From positions 3,100,001 through 3,164,000 of the forward strand of contig CBDIDV010000002.1 in NCBI GenBank assembly GCA_965277875.1: a stretch of 64,000 nt of DNA, written 5' to 3'. The notes under the pieces are model-generated. The model was not told where the DNA came from and did no database searches. It was given only the letters and a program-made list of their open reading frames with translations. The stretch is from CAWFQB01 sp965277875 (lineage in GTDB: Bacteria; Armatimonadota; Chthonomonadetes; Chthonomonadales; Chthonomonadaceae). Numbering within the stretch: position 1 is the first letter of the stretch; each line of letters opens with the position of its first letter. The position numbers and the translations under genes are program-made. Positions 35,179-43,552 of the stretch are shown one piece after another.

Positions 35179-36078
35179 TTAGTCTCTCGCGCCGGGTGCG
35201 CCGGAGCCGCCGAGAGCGGGCGGGCCGATGGCCCCTACGCCGCCTGCCGGAGCCGCAGCCCCGCCGCCCGAAGGCCACGACGGCGCCGTAGCGATACCTT
35301 CTGCAAGCGCCTTTTTCAGCCGAATGCTCATGTTGAAGTTGATGCCCGGCCTGCCCTCGATTTCCGCATAGCCGACCGCGTCGCTGCCGCTCGCCGACCC
35401 GCCGGAGCCGCCCGGACCGGGCGCTCCCAAGCCGCCGGGGCCGAGTGCCATACCTTTGGGGGTGCCTGGGCCGCCCATCGCCGGCGGGCCGACACGTCCT
35501 CCGCCCGATCCGGGTATTCCCGACCCGCCGCCCACCGCGCCAGCGCCGTTTGTAGCCGGGGCTGTGCCAGTGAACGGATGGGGCGGAGTCTTGAAGTTGA
35601 CCTGCTCGACGATGCCGCCGTTCTTCTCCAGCGCTTTGACCCAGTTGGCAATGGCGAACTCGGCCGTGTTGGCGTCACCTGGCGCGAAGGCCGACAACAG
35701 CAGTGTCTTGTGGTCGGGTTCGATGGACATGCTCTTGAGCAGGATATTGGACGCGGTCAGGTTCCGGGCCAGCTCGAAGGTGGCGGGCCAGGCGCTGTTG
35801 TAGGTCTGCGCGTTGGCGATAAAGGTCTGCTTGGTCTTGATCTCGGCGATCTCGCCCTGCACCTTTTTGATGTTGCCGTCTACCGCAGTGTACTTGCCCT
35901 GTTTGGTCGTGGCATCGTCCAGATCGCTTTTGGCAGCCGCCAGTTCCGTTGAGACGCTGCCCATTTTCAGGAACAGTACCACGGCAATGGCTGCGAGGGC
36001 CGCGCCCCAAAAGGCCATCATCTTAATTTTTTTGTTTTTGTCGAATATGTAATTCGGCAGCAGGTTAATGGGTAGCAT
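35179..36078 (-). CDS. pilN: PilN, pilus inner-membrane assembly protein
   Basis: The N-terminus MLPINLLPNYIFDKNKKI is the conserved PilM-binding INLLP motif, followed by a membrane helix (about 22-40), a coiled coil (about 42-75) and a periplasmic domain (AQTYNSAWPATFELARNL, then SMSIEPDHKTLLLSAFA). Between residues 165 and 235 a Gly/Pro-rich stretch interrupts the domain and then the fold resumes (INFNMSIRLKKAL). A second Gly/Pro/Ala-rich stretch ends the protein. Confidence 0.88.
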   Translation of the reverse strand: MLPINLLPNYIFDKNKKIKMMAFWGAALAAIAVVLFLKMGSVSTELAAAKSDLDDATTKQGKYTAVDGNIKKVQGEIAEIKTKQTFIANAQTYNSAWPATFELARNLTASNILLKSMSIEPDHKTLLLSAFAPGDANTAEFAIANWVKALEKNGGIVEQVNFKTPPHPFTGTAPATNGAGAVGGGSGIPGSGGGRVGPPAMGGPGTPKGMALGPGGLGAPGPGGSGGSASGSDAVGYAEIEGRPGINFNMSIRLKKALAEGIATAPSWPSGGGAAAPAGGVGAIGPPALGGSGAPGARD

Positions 36079-36298
36079 CCAGAATGTCTCCCCGACAGGA
36101 ACCGGTCACATCGTTCGTGCCGGATTAAAGAGCGCGTATGTGTATACGAACACCGCGAATCACGCGAAACAAACGTATGCAAAATCACGATTAAACATCG
36201 TGCAAACTAAACACACGAAGCAAAGCACAGGAAACAAACAACTTGAACGGACATCGCTGCAAGGATTTGCTCATCCTGACCCCGCTTCGGAAGCGCGG

Positions 36299-37936
36299 CT
36301 AGGCGGGCTGCTTGCTGCCTTTGGGCGCTTTCGGAGCTTTGGGCGGCTTGGGAGCCTTGCCGGGCTTGCTTTTCTTCATGGCCGCCGCAGACGGCGCGAG
36401 CAGCGGGTACGCGCCCAGGCCGATGCTGACCGGGAACAGGCTGGCGATGCCTTTCAGATAATCGGGCGACTGGTTCTTGGCAAGCACGGTAATCGACTCC
36501 AGCGGGCTGGCGACGCGGGCAGGAATGCCAAGCTGCTCCTGAAGGAACGCGTCCAGGTTCTTGAGGTTGGCCGAGCCGCCGACAAGCAGGATCTCATGGA
36601 TGGGCGCGTCGCCGGTTTTGGTACGATAGTAGTCAATGCTGCGGCGCACTTCCTGGGCCAGTTCCGACAGCACGGGGGCCATCGCATTGAACACGTTGAT
36701 GCGCAGGGCCTCGCGGTTCGGGTCGCCCACAGGCGCGGTCACGGGCAGGTTGCTGCCTGCATTAGCAGTGTCCGGCGCGGCATACGCGGTCGCGCCGCTT
36801 GGCGCGAACTGCCCCGTGGCGTCGGGCGTAAAGAAGTTGCCCGCGTCCGGCGCGTCCTGCACGGGGTTCAGCCCGCCATAGTTGGGCGCGGCGGCCGATT
36901 CGGTCTCGCTGCTGAAATCGAAGGGCGTGGCGGCGGGCGGCGCGGCGGGGGTGGGGTCCGGCGTCGAAAAGTCGAACGGCATTCTGCCGGACGGCGATGA
37001 GGTCGGGCCTGTGCCGGAGGGTGTGGGCGCGGCGGGGTCCGTAAACGGGGCCGGGGCTGCGGGGTCTACGAACGGCGCGGGCGCGGCGGGGTCGGTAAAC
37101 GTGTTCCCTGCGCCGAAGTCCATGAAGCCGCTGTCGCCGCTAAACCCGCCGTCGTTGAAGCCGAAATTATCCTGTGCAGGAGCCTGTCCCATGATAACTT
37201 CGCCCACATCGCGCTTCATCTGCTCCGCGGTGGCGAGGTCTACATGCAGATCGTTGGAGATGGCCCTGGTAAGATTGTCGCCGGCCAGGCTGATGGTGCG
37301 CGGAAATGCGATCAGCTTGTCGCGGAAAATTGAAACGTCCGTGTTGGCCGCGCCGACATTGATGATGGCGACCGTGTGGCCTACGGCGGAACTGCTGTTG
37401 TTGAGTTCCAGCATACAGCGGGCCGAGGCCAACGGCTCGACATCAATGGCTTTGGGCTTCAGTCCCGCCGCGAACAGCATGTCTACGTGCCGGTCAATCA
37501 TGTCCTGCTGCGCGACCGCCAGGCACACTTCCATATTCTGCCCGTCCGCGTAGCCTTCCGGGCGCTGAATGGGCTGATAATCCATGACCACTTCGCTGGC
37601 GTTGAAGGGAACCTGGCGCTCCACTTCCCACTTCATGGTTTCGGCCAGTTCGGCAGGGTTCATCTGCGGCACGTCAATCACGCGCACAACGACCGCGCTC
37701 TGCCCGGACACGCTGCTGACCACTTGCCCGCCGCTGATGCCGGCCTTCTTGAGCAGCGCCTTGACCGCTTTGCCGAGCATCTGCGGGTCAATGATCATGC
37801 TGTTCTCGAACGCTTCCTGCGGCGTAGGGCCGACGTCGAGTTTGGTGACCTCGAAGCCCTTGCTCCCTTTGCGCACTTCCGCGACCTTGATAAGGTTGGA
37901 GCCGATGTCCAGACCGATGTAGGAGCCGCCTGCCAT
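36299..37936 (-). CDS. pilM: PilM, actin-like cytoplasmic pilus protein with a large disordered insert
   Basis: PilM is the actin/FtsA-like ring protein that binds the PilN tail. The 545 residues have SYIGLDIGSNLIKVAEVR (phosphate 1), the SHS2-like region, INVGAANTDVSIFRD (phosphate 2) and EILLVGGSANLKNLDAFL (adenosine motif). Between about residues 255 and 415 sits a Pro/Ala/Phe/Asp-rich insert with repeated DPAAPAPF units, and the C-terminus is a Lys/Pro/Ala-rich tail. Ordinary PilM is about 350 residues long. AGGA lies upstream of ATG 37936. Confidence 0.92.
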   Translation of the reverse strand: MAGGSYIGLDIGSNLIKVAEVRKGSKGFEVTKLDVGPTPQEAFENSMIIDPQMLGKAVKALLKKAGISGGQVVSSVSGQSAVVVRVIDVPQMNPAELAETMKWEVERQVPFNASEVVMDYQPIQRPEGYADGQNMEVCLAVAQQDMIDRHVDMLFAAGLKPKAIDVEPLASARCMLELNNSSSAVGHTVAIINVGAANTDVSIFRDKLIAFPRTISLAGDNLTRAISNDLHVDLATAEQMKRDVGEVIMGQAPAQDNFGFNDGGFSGDSGFMDFGAGNTFTDPAAPAPFVDPAAPAPFTDPAAPTPSGTGPTSSPSGRMPFDFSTPDPTPAAPPAATPFDFSSETESAAAPNYGGLNPVQDAPDAGNFFTPDATGQFAPSGATAYAAPDTANAGSNLPVTAPVGDPNREALRINVFNAMAPVLSELAQEVRRSIDYYRTKTGDAPIHEILLVGGSANLKNLDAFLQEQLGIPARVASPLESITVLAKNQSPDYLKGIASLFPVSIGLGAYPLLAPSAAAMKKSKPGKAPKPPKAPKAPKGSKQPA

Positions 37937-38338
37937 AATTTGCTATCCTTGATTGTGGCCGCGCCCGCGTGGTTACGGGGCGGCGTAAGATGATGGAAAT
38001 GTTACGTTCAGGGTCTGCGCGCAGGGCGCAGACGGTTGCGGCAGGTGCGCCGCAGGGGAGAGCCGGGCCGAAGCGCCCTATGCGCCGGACTTGATTGTCG
38101 GTTCTAAAACCAAAAGATCAAGTTGAAAATGTCGGGTGTTGCGGGAGTTACCCTGCATTGTAACAGTTTTGCGCGTCTGTGTCAACACCCGCCGCCCCGG
38201 TTCCTGTTATTTTCGCCGTCCGCCTGTAAAATACTGCCCGTGCCGCCTTTGACAGCTTAACTAATTTGTTGCAGCAAACCGGTAAAGGGTTCACACGCGT
38301 AGCGCGGCCCTAATTCACGCGCCGAGCGCGGCAGGAGT
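37937..38338. other. Gene-free region carrying the pil promoter
   Basis: No coding region is seen. The minus-strand promoter at 38157-38185 lies here, and a 25-base tandem repeat of TTCACGCGCCGAGCGCGGC (38314 and 38339 onwards) marks the end of the DegT remnant. Confidence 0.5.
38157..38185 (-). promoter_or_regulatory. Sigma-70-type promoter of the pil cluster
   Basis: On the minus strand TTGACA (38185-38180) and TACAAT (38162-38157) are 17 bases apart, one mismatch from consensus. The leader before pilM would be about 214 nt. Confidence 0.65.
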
Positions 38339-38704
38339 TCACGCGCCGAGCGCGGCGCGGAGGTGGTCGCAAACCTGGTCTGCGAGTTCGGGCGTCATGT
38401 TGAAGCCGCCGGGCAGATTGATGCCTTGCGGAGCGATGGCATACGCGCGGCGATTACGCCGCGCGGCGACTGCGCTCTGAGGCAGGTGGGCGTAGGCGGG
38501 CAGAAAACTGAGCGGATGAAAGAACGGGCGGCAGCCCACGCCCCGGCCTGTCAGTTCCTGCATCACGACAGCGCGCGCGACGGGCAGCGTGGGCGCAAGC
38601 ACGACCGTAGTCATGTAGTACGAACTGGTGGTACAGGGCGCGTCGGGGTTGAGGCGCAGGCAGGGCGTGTCTTGGAGCCGCTCCTGTGATTGCGCGCTTG
38701 TGTC
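38339..38704 (-). pseudogene. DegT/DnrJ/EryC1-type aminotransferase, C-terminal remnant
   Basis: The frame gives LRLNPDAPCTTSSYYMTTVV, then the family-typical LTGRGVGCRPFFHPLSFLPA and GINLPGGFNMTPELADQVCD, ending at TGA 38339. This is only the last third of a PLP-dependent sugar aminotransferase; the lysine and cofactor-binding parts are absent. The matching region stops right where ligA ends (38707), so ligA has replaced the front of the gene by rearrangement. The tandem repeat at the end is a sign of slippage. An ATG at 38614 could start a 91-residue product, but it would have no activity. Confidence 0.75.
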
Positions 38705-38706
38705 GC

Positions 38707-40905
38707 TTACAGGCCGGGCAGAGCGGCCTGCACATCATCGGAACCGGACGATTCGGCGGCGTCCGCCTGCAAACCCATGTCACTTTGCACACTTATTTCG
38801 TTGTCGGCGGGCGGGGCGTCCAGAGCGGCGATCATGTCCAAAAACTCGTCTTCGGTCAGGACGGGGATTTTCAGCTCCTGCGCTCTCGTCAGTTTGCTGC
38901 CCGCGCTTTCCCCGGCCACGACATAAGCGGTCTGCTTGCTCACGCTGCCGCCGCTGCGCCCGCCCCGCTTCTTCACCATGTCCTCGGCCTCCTCGCGCTT
39001 GATCCGGGCGAGCGTTCCCGTGAACACAAACGTCTTGCCTTTCAACTCGTCCGAGGAAGGCGCGCTCTGATGCGGGGCGGGGCTAACGCCGTTTGCGAGC
39101 AGCTTGTCCAAAATCTGCGCGTTGCGCGCGTCGCCGAACCAGGCCATAATGCTTTCCGCTGTCGTCCGTCCGATCTCATGCACGGCGGCGAGCGCGTCCA
39201 CATCGGCGGCCCGCATCTTTTCCAGCGTGCCAAAGTGCGCGGCCAGAACTTCGGAACTGTGTTCGCCGATGTGGCGAATGCCCAGGGCGTAGATTACATT
39301 GGCGAGCGGGCGCGTTTTGCTGTTTGCGATGTTGACGAGGATCTTGGTCGCCAGTTTGTCGCCCATGCGCTCCAGGGTGAGAAACTTTTCCTTGTCCAGC
39401 GTGTACAGGTCAGCGAAATCCTGCACAAGGCCCGTGCCGACCAGTTGCCGGATGTGCCGCTCGCCCAATCCTTCGATGTCCATTGCGCGGCGGTTGACGA
39501 ACAGTTCCAGTCCCTCCTGCAATTTGGCCGGACACAGCGCATTGGGGCAGCGCGTCACGGCCTCGCCTTCCGGCTTCTCCACATCGGTATGACACGACGG
39601 ACACTGATGCGGCATCTCAAACTCTACCTCGTCCCCCGTTCGCTCGGCAGTCACGACCTCGACGATTTCGGGAATTACCTCGCCCGCGCGCTGAATCACG
39701 ACCGTATCGCCGACGCGCACATCTTTGCGCTTCACTTCGTCTTCGTTATGCAGCGTGGCCCGCGACACGATCACGCCCGCGAGCGCGGTCGGGGTGAGGA
39801 TGGCGACGGGGGTAAGCGCCCCCGTCCGGCCTACCTGCACGTCTATGCGCTCCACCTTTGTTCTGACCTGCAGGGCGGGATACTTGTAGGCGATGGCCCA
39901 CCGGGGCGAGCGGCTGACGTAACCCAATTCGCGCTGCAAACCGAAGTCATTGACCTTAATGACCACGCCGTCAATGTCGTAGGGCAGGCTGTCCTTTTTG
40001 CCGCCCCACGTCTCAACGAACGCCATTACGTCGTCCAGATTGGCGCATACCTGCACGTTCGGGTTGGTACGCAGGCCCCATGCGCGATACGTTTGCAGCA
40101 GTTCATACTGACTTGTGAAATGGCATCCCTCGCAAGCCCCGACCGCATACAGGAAGATGTCGAGTTTGCGGCCCGCCGTGATGTTGGGGTCTTTCTGGCG
40201 CAGCGAGCCGGCGGCCATGTTGCGGCAATTCGCAAATGTCTTGCCGCCCTTCTCCTCCAGTTCCTCGTTGATGCGCGCAAACTCCCGGTGCGTCATAAAC
40301 ACCTCGCCGCGTATTTCGACCAGAGAAGAAGTCTGTACAGAAGAACCTTGTTCTCGTAGCTGCATCGGCAGGGCCGCGACCGTCCGCAGGTTAAGCGTGA
40401 TGTCTTCGCCGGTCAGGCCGTCGCCGCGTGTGCCGCCCTGCGTAAAGCGTCCGTTCTCGTATGTCAGGTTCACGCTCAGGCCGTCTATCTTGAGTTCGCA
40501 CACATACTCCACCTGTAATTCCGGCCCCGCGCCCAGTGTGCGGCGGATTTTGTCTTCCCACCCGCGCAGGTCGTCCAGACTGAAGGCGTTGTCCAGGGAG
40601 AGCATGGGTACGCGATGGCGGAACGACTGAAATGTATCGGTGACTTCGGCTCCGACCCGCTGCGTGGGCGAGTCCGCGCTGACCAGTTCGGGATACGTCT
40701 CTTCGAGCAGGCGCAGTTCGCGCATCAGGGCGTCGTAGGCGGCATCGGAGATTTCGGGCGCGTCCTGGGCATAATACAGGTAGTTGGCGTGATTGATTTG
40801 CGCGCGCAGAGTATCGGCGAGGTCGCGTTCCTCACTATTTGCGCGGGAGATCGTCTCTGTATCGGCTTGAATGGTGTCGGATTGCAGCGGTTGGGTTGTT
40901 GTCAT
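38707..40905 (-). CDS. ligA: NAD-dependent DNA ligase LigA
   Basis: LigA seals nicks in DNA with NAD+ during replication and repair. The 732 residues include the adenylation motif CELKIDGLSVNLTYENG (Lys near 143), the OB fold, a four-Cys zinc finger (CPSCHTDVEKPEGEAVTRCP then NALC), helix-hairpin-helix repeats and a C-terminal BRCT domain (GKTFVFTGTLARIKREEAED). The protein is slightly longer than usual because of an acidic Ser/Ala-rich tail of about 40 residues. A 12-bp tandem repeat lies in the leader. Confidence 0.97.
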   Translation of the reverse strand: MTTTQPLQSDTIQADTETISRANSEERDLADTLRAQINHANYLYYAQDAPEISDAAYDALMRELRLLEETYPELVSADSPTQRVGAEVTDTFQSFRHRVPMLSLDNAFSLDDLRGWEDKIRRTLGAGPELQVEYVCELKIDGLSVNLTYENGRFTQGGTRGDGLTGEDITLNLRTVAALPMQLREQGSSVQTSSLVEIRGEVFMTHREFARINEELEEKGGKTFANCRNMAAGSLRQKDPNITAGRKLDIFLYAVGACEGCHFTSQYELLQTYRAWGLRTNPNVQVCANLDDVMAFVETWGGKKDSLPYDIDGVVIKVNDFGLQRELGYVSRSPRWAIAYKYPALQVRTKVERIDVQVGRTGALTPVAILTPTALAGVIVSRATLHNEDEVKRKDVRVGDTVVIQRAGEVIPEIVEVVTAERTGDEVEFEMPHQCPSCHTDVEKPEGEAVTRCPNALCPAKLQEGLELFVNRRAMDIEGLGERHIRQLVGTGLVQDFADLYTLDKEKFLTLERMGDKLATKILVNIANSKTRPLANVIYALGIRHIGEHSSEVLAAHFGTLEKMRAADVDALAAVHEIGRTTAESIMAWFGDARNAQILDKLLANGVSPAPHQSAPSSDELKGKTFVFTGTLARIKREEAEDMVKKRGGRSGGSVSKQTAYVVAGESAGSKLTRAQELKIPVLTEDEFLDMIAALDAPPADNEISVQSDMGLQADAAESSGSDDVQAALPGL

Positions 40906-41171
40906 GGCTGATTGTCTTTGATATTATCTTCGATGTTGTCTTCGATGTTGTCTTTTGCAGGATGGGAGTTCGCCGGGTACAAAGAACGTACCCGTCGCCC
41001 CACCGCTGCGCGCCGGGCGTCTAAAGGGCGTAGCCGGAAGGCCAAAACGTCGTATCGGACGTGAATGCAAAAGCTTAAAGTATATGTTAGATATATGTTA
41101 GATACTACGGACGGGGGACAGAGGGCGGAAAGTGTACAGTCAAATCGTTATAAAGGTCGTTATAAAGGTCG
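40906..41171. other. Intergenic region with 12-bp tandem repeats
   Basis: Repeats of TCTTCGATGTTG occupy 40927-40954 (two exact units and a degenerate one before them), 20-50 bases ahead of the ligA start. A pair of ATATGTTAG direct repeats lies at 41082-41100. No gene is seen. Confidence 0.5.
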
Positions 41172-41825
41172 TCAATCCCGCGTGTTCTCAAAGGGCATGG
41201 AATGGGGCGAAAAATGAATCACGTACACGCTGCCTGCGTGGGCGTGAACAATGACCTGTGCATTCCGCGCTATGTTGCTGACGCCCCGCGTGCCGGGCGA
41301 CAATGCGGAATGGTCGAGCGGCCATTCTACGCCCGCAATGCTGACAACCGCGTCCTCAAAGGTGACAAGAGATACGGTCTCGCCCGGTACGGCCACAAAT
41401 TTATGCTCCTGCCCGCCCACAAGCACCCGCACCGTGGAAGCATCGTCCAGCAGGCAGACGGGCATCATTTCAGCATACGCGCGCAGCAGGGAAAAACTGG
41501 TCAGGGTATGATCCAGACGCCCGCCCGTCGCGCCCAGCAAAGCAATCTGCGTCGCGCCCCGCTCGCGGGCCAGGGCGATGGCTTTTTCCAGGTCGGCGGC
41601 GCTCTGATCGGGTGTCGGCACGATGGCGGCATGGGGGAACGCGGCGCGCACCTCCTCCAATCGCGCGCTGTCAAAATCGCCGCACACGATGTCGGGCGTG
41701 ATGCCGAGCAAAATTGCCTTGTGCGCGGCTCCGTCGGCGGCGATGCAAACGTCGGCCTCGCCTGCCACGCGCCGCGCCAGAGCGGGGGCGGGCGGGTCGC
41801 CGTCCGCCAGAATCAAAACGCGCAT
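41172..41825 (-). CDS. thiN: Thiamine pyrophosphokinase
   Basis: This 217-residue kinase makes thiamine diphosphate from thiamine and ATP. It has the N-terminal catalytic domain (VLILADGDPPAPALA, CIAADGAAHKAILLG, DIVCGDFDSA, TPDQSAADLEKAIALA, LLGATGGRLDHTL) and the C-terminal thiamine-binding domain (VSLVTFEDAV, LSPGTRGVSNIA). ATG 41825 fits the family start. The frame remains open upstream through a 9-bp tandem repeat, so a longer form with a Lys/His/Ser-rich N-terminus cannot be fully excluded. Confidence 0.94.
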   Translation of the reverse strand: MRVLILADGDPPAPALARRVAGEADVCIAADGAAHKAILLGITPDIVCGDFDSARLEEVRAAFPHAAIVPTPDQSAADLEKAIALARERGATQIALLGATGGRLDHTLTSFSLLRAYAEMMPVCLLDDASTVRVLVGGQEHKFVAVPGETVSLVTFEDAVVSIAGVEWPLDHSALSPGTRGVSNIARNAQVIVHAHAGSVYVIHFSPHSMPFENTRD

Positions 41826-41845
41826 GATGTTGTCTTCACTTCTTC

Positions 41846-41908
41846 TATGTTCGCTATGTTCGCTATGTTTGCTATGTTTGCTATGTTTGCTATGTTTGCT
41901 ATATTTTG
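41846..41908. repeat. 9-bp tandem repeat in the thiN leader
   Basis: Two units of TATGTTCGC and four of TATGTTTGC run without gaps from 41846 to 41899, followed by a degenerate TATATTTTG. The block lies 21 bases before the thiN start on the minus strand. A multiple of three keeps the frame if the block is translated. Confidence 0.85.
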
Positions 41909-41920
41909 TTTGTTGTGTTT

Positions 41921-42835
41921 TCAGCGCGGGGCGGACAGAACGCGCTCCAGGCCGTCGCAGGCGGGATGCGGGTCGTTTACGTCGAACAGCGGACAAAAGT
42001 GGCGGGCCACGGCGCGGTTCAGGGCTTTGTCGCCCTGGCTGGCCTGATATGTGCCTTTGTGCAGCATCCATTCGGCGTCTTCGAGCAGGTCGAGCAAAAG
42101 ACAGGGCAGGCGCAGCACGATCTGGGCCAGGGCGCTGATGGTCATGTGTTCGATCTGGTTGGTGTTCGTGTCATCGCGAATGAAATGCGCGTCGAAGCCG
42201 CTTAGTCCCCAGAACGCGTCTGCGCCGGTTTCGGTTCCGGTCGCGTACTGCGCCATTTCCACGACATTGAAGCGGCCCCAGACCCCGTGCGTGTATGCGT
42301 CCCGATGCACATACGGGACCTCGCGCCCGGTTCCCGTAACGACCTGCTGCCACAATACGATGGCCTGCTGCCGCGCGGTCAGGCGCGGGCGAATGGCCGT
42401 CATATCAAGAGGGTACGCGCTTTGCACATACGCGCACGCCTCGCGCAGCAGATGCAGGGCCGTGGCAACGGCGGTCTGCTGCGGCCCGCGCTTCCACTCC
42501 CTGGTATACGCGTGGCAGCAACCCAAAAATTGGATGTAGGGCGCGTACTCCGGCTGGCTCAGAGAGTGAACAAGGGCGTACTCGCTCGTTCCCGCCGCCC
42601 GCATAGCCTCACTCTGCACATCCCAGAAAGCGGCGGGCAGGCCGCTTTCCGCCTTCGAGGTGTTAAGCGCGTTCAGGTCATGGGCATACTGAATCAATGT
42701 GTCGGCATCTATTTGCCCCTGCTCCCAGCGCGCATGATGGGCGGCAATGCCCGTGGAATGCAGCAGGCCCGCCTCGTGCAGCCCCGCATCCGTCAACCAC
42801 TCTGCGATTTCCCGCCACTGACTGCCGCTGTCCAT
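41921..42835 (-). CDS. Unknown 304-residue protein
   Basis: I do not recognise the family. The protein is soluble, alpha-helical in appearance, rich in Ala, Trp, His and Tyr, with a Cys-Cys-His segment (FLGCCHAYTREWKRG) and C-terminal CDGLERVLSAPR. ATG 42835 has GGGG just upstream. It lies upstream of thiN on the same strand, with about 95 bases between them including the repeat block. Confidence 0.75.
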   Translation of the reverse strand: MDSGSQWREIAEWLTDAGLHEAGLLHSTGIAAHHARWEQGQIDADTLIQYAHDLNALNTSKAESGLPAAFWDVQSEAMRAAGTSEYALVHSLSQPEYAPYIQFLGCCHAYTREWKRGPQQTAVATALHLLREACAYVQSAYPLDMTAIRPRLTARQQAIVLWQQVVTGTGREVPYVHRDAYTHGVWGRFNVVEMAQYATGTETGADAFWGLSGFDAHFIRDDTNTNQIEHMTISALAQIVLRLPCLLLDLLEDAEWMLHKGTYQASQGDKALNRAVARHFCPLFDVNDPHPACDGLERVLSAPR

Positions 42836-42888
42836 AATCCCCTAATTCGCCACAGACCGCGCGAATCCTTCTGCCGGCGCATACCGTC

Positions 42889-43036
42889 TTTGTCTTGAAC
42901 CATGATTCGCATTATTGAAATTACTGCAATGATTTCCTGTCTGCCAATGGGGCACATTCATCTTCAACGCTACAAACTACAAGCGCAGATAATCATAATA
43001 ATCATTTCAATCCCACAAATCATGGTTCAAGACAAA
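42889..43036. repeat. 148-bp MITE-like element with 19-bp perfect inverted ends
   Basis: TTTGTCTTGAACCATGATT (42889-42907) and its exact reverse complement (43018-43036) bound a 148-bp AT-rich block with more partial symmetry inside (ATCATAATAATCAT). It fills most of the divergent gap between the genes at 42835 and 43082. I recall similar AACCATGATT-bordered repeats in other environmental genomes, but that is memory and not checked. Confidence 0.7.
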
Positions 43037-43081
43037 CATGTTCATTAAGCGACCGCCGACAACAAGGAGAAGCGGCCTGCG

Positions 43082-43552
43082 ATGGCGTACACTATGCCTG
43101 CTTATCGGCTCGCTGTTCGCGACAAACAGATTCTTATGAACCCACAAACAAACACAAACACCGGACTGCACGACCCCCTGCGTGACCTTGCGCCCCACGC
43201 CGCGCCCTTTCACCCGGACGCGCGGCTGCTTCTGCTCGCCCTGCTCCTGATAGTCCTGATCGCCGGGATAGTGCGGATGCGCCGCACCGATGCCTACGAT
43301 GACGATTATGCGCCGCGCCGAGACATGGCCTGGCTGCTGGGCGTCGTGTGGCTGGGTCTGGGCGTGGAGTGGATACGCTCGCGAATGGGTCTCGCCACGC
43401 CCGGTTTCTGGTTTGCCAGTCTGGCCCTGCTCCCGTTCGTGTTCGGGGCTATTGTTCTGGGAGCGCGTCTGTTCGGGGCATATCGGGATGGGGCTTCCGC
43501 CCCGCCGCCGTCCCGACCCAATCCGCCCGCGCCGAAGGCAGGCCGACGATGA
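43082..43552 (+). CDS. Small membrane protein
   Basis: The 156 residues have three hydrophobic helices (about 49-66, 82-98 and 108-128) with a Pro-rich cytosolic-looking tail. AAGGAG at 43064-43069 is rather far from ATG 43082; ATG 43136 is in frame as well. Its stop overlaps the start of the next gene (ATGA), so the two membrane proteins are coupled. No family is recognised. Confidence 0.7.
   Translation: MAYTMPAYRLAVRDKQILMNPQTNTNTGLHDPLRDLAPHAAPFHPDARLLLLALLLIVLIAGIVRMRRTDAYDDDYAPRRDMAWLLGVVWLGLGVEWIRSRMGLATPGFWFASLALLPFVFGAIVLGARLFGAYRDGASAPPPSRPNPPAPKAGRR

Noticed and set aside
41846..41908. CRISPR-like array
   Set aside because: The 9-bp units are directly adjacent without spacers; the other tandem repeats in the window also lack spacers and cas genes.
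41826..42071. N-terminal extension of thiamine pyrophosphokinase
   Set aside because: The family starts at the MRVLILADGD segment; the extension is repeat-derived and overlaps the next gene. It is kept only as a remote alternative.
40906..42071. TPP riboswitch near the thiamine gene
   Set aside because: No CTGAGA or ACCTGA-type conserved segments of the THI element were found in the leader.
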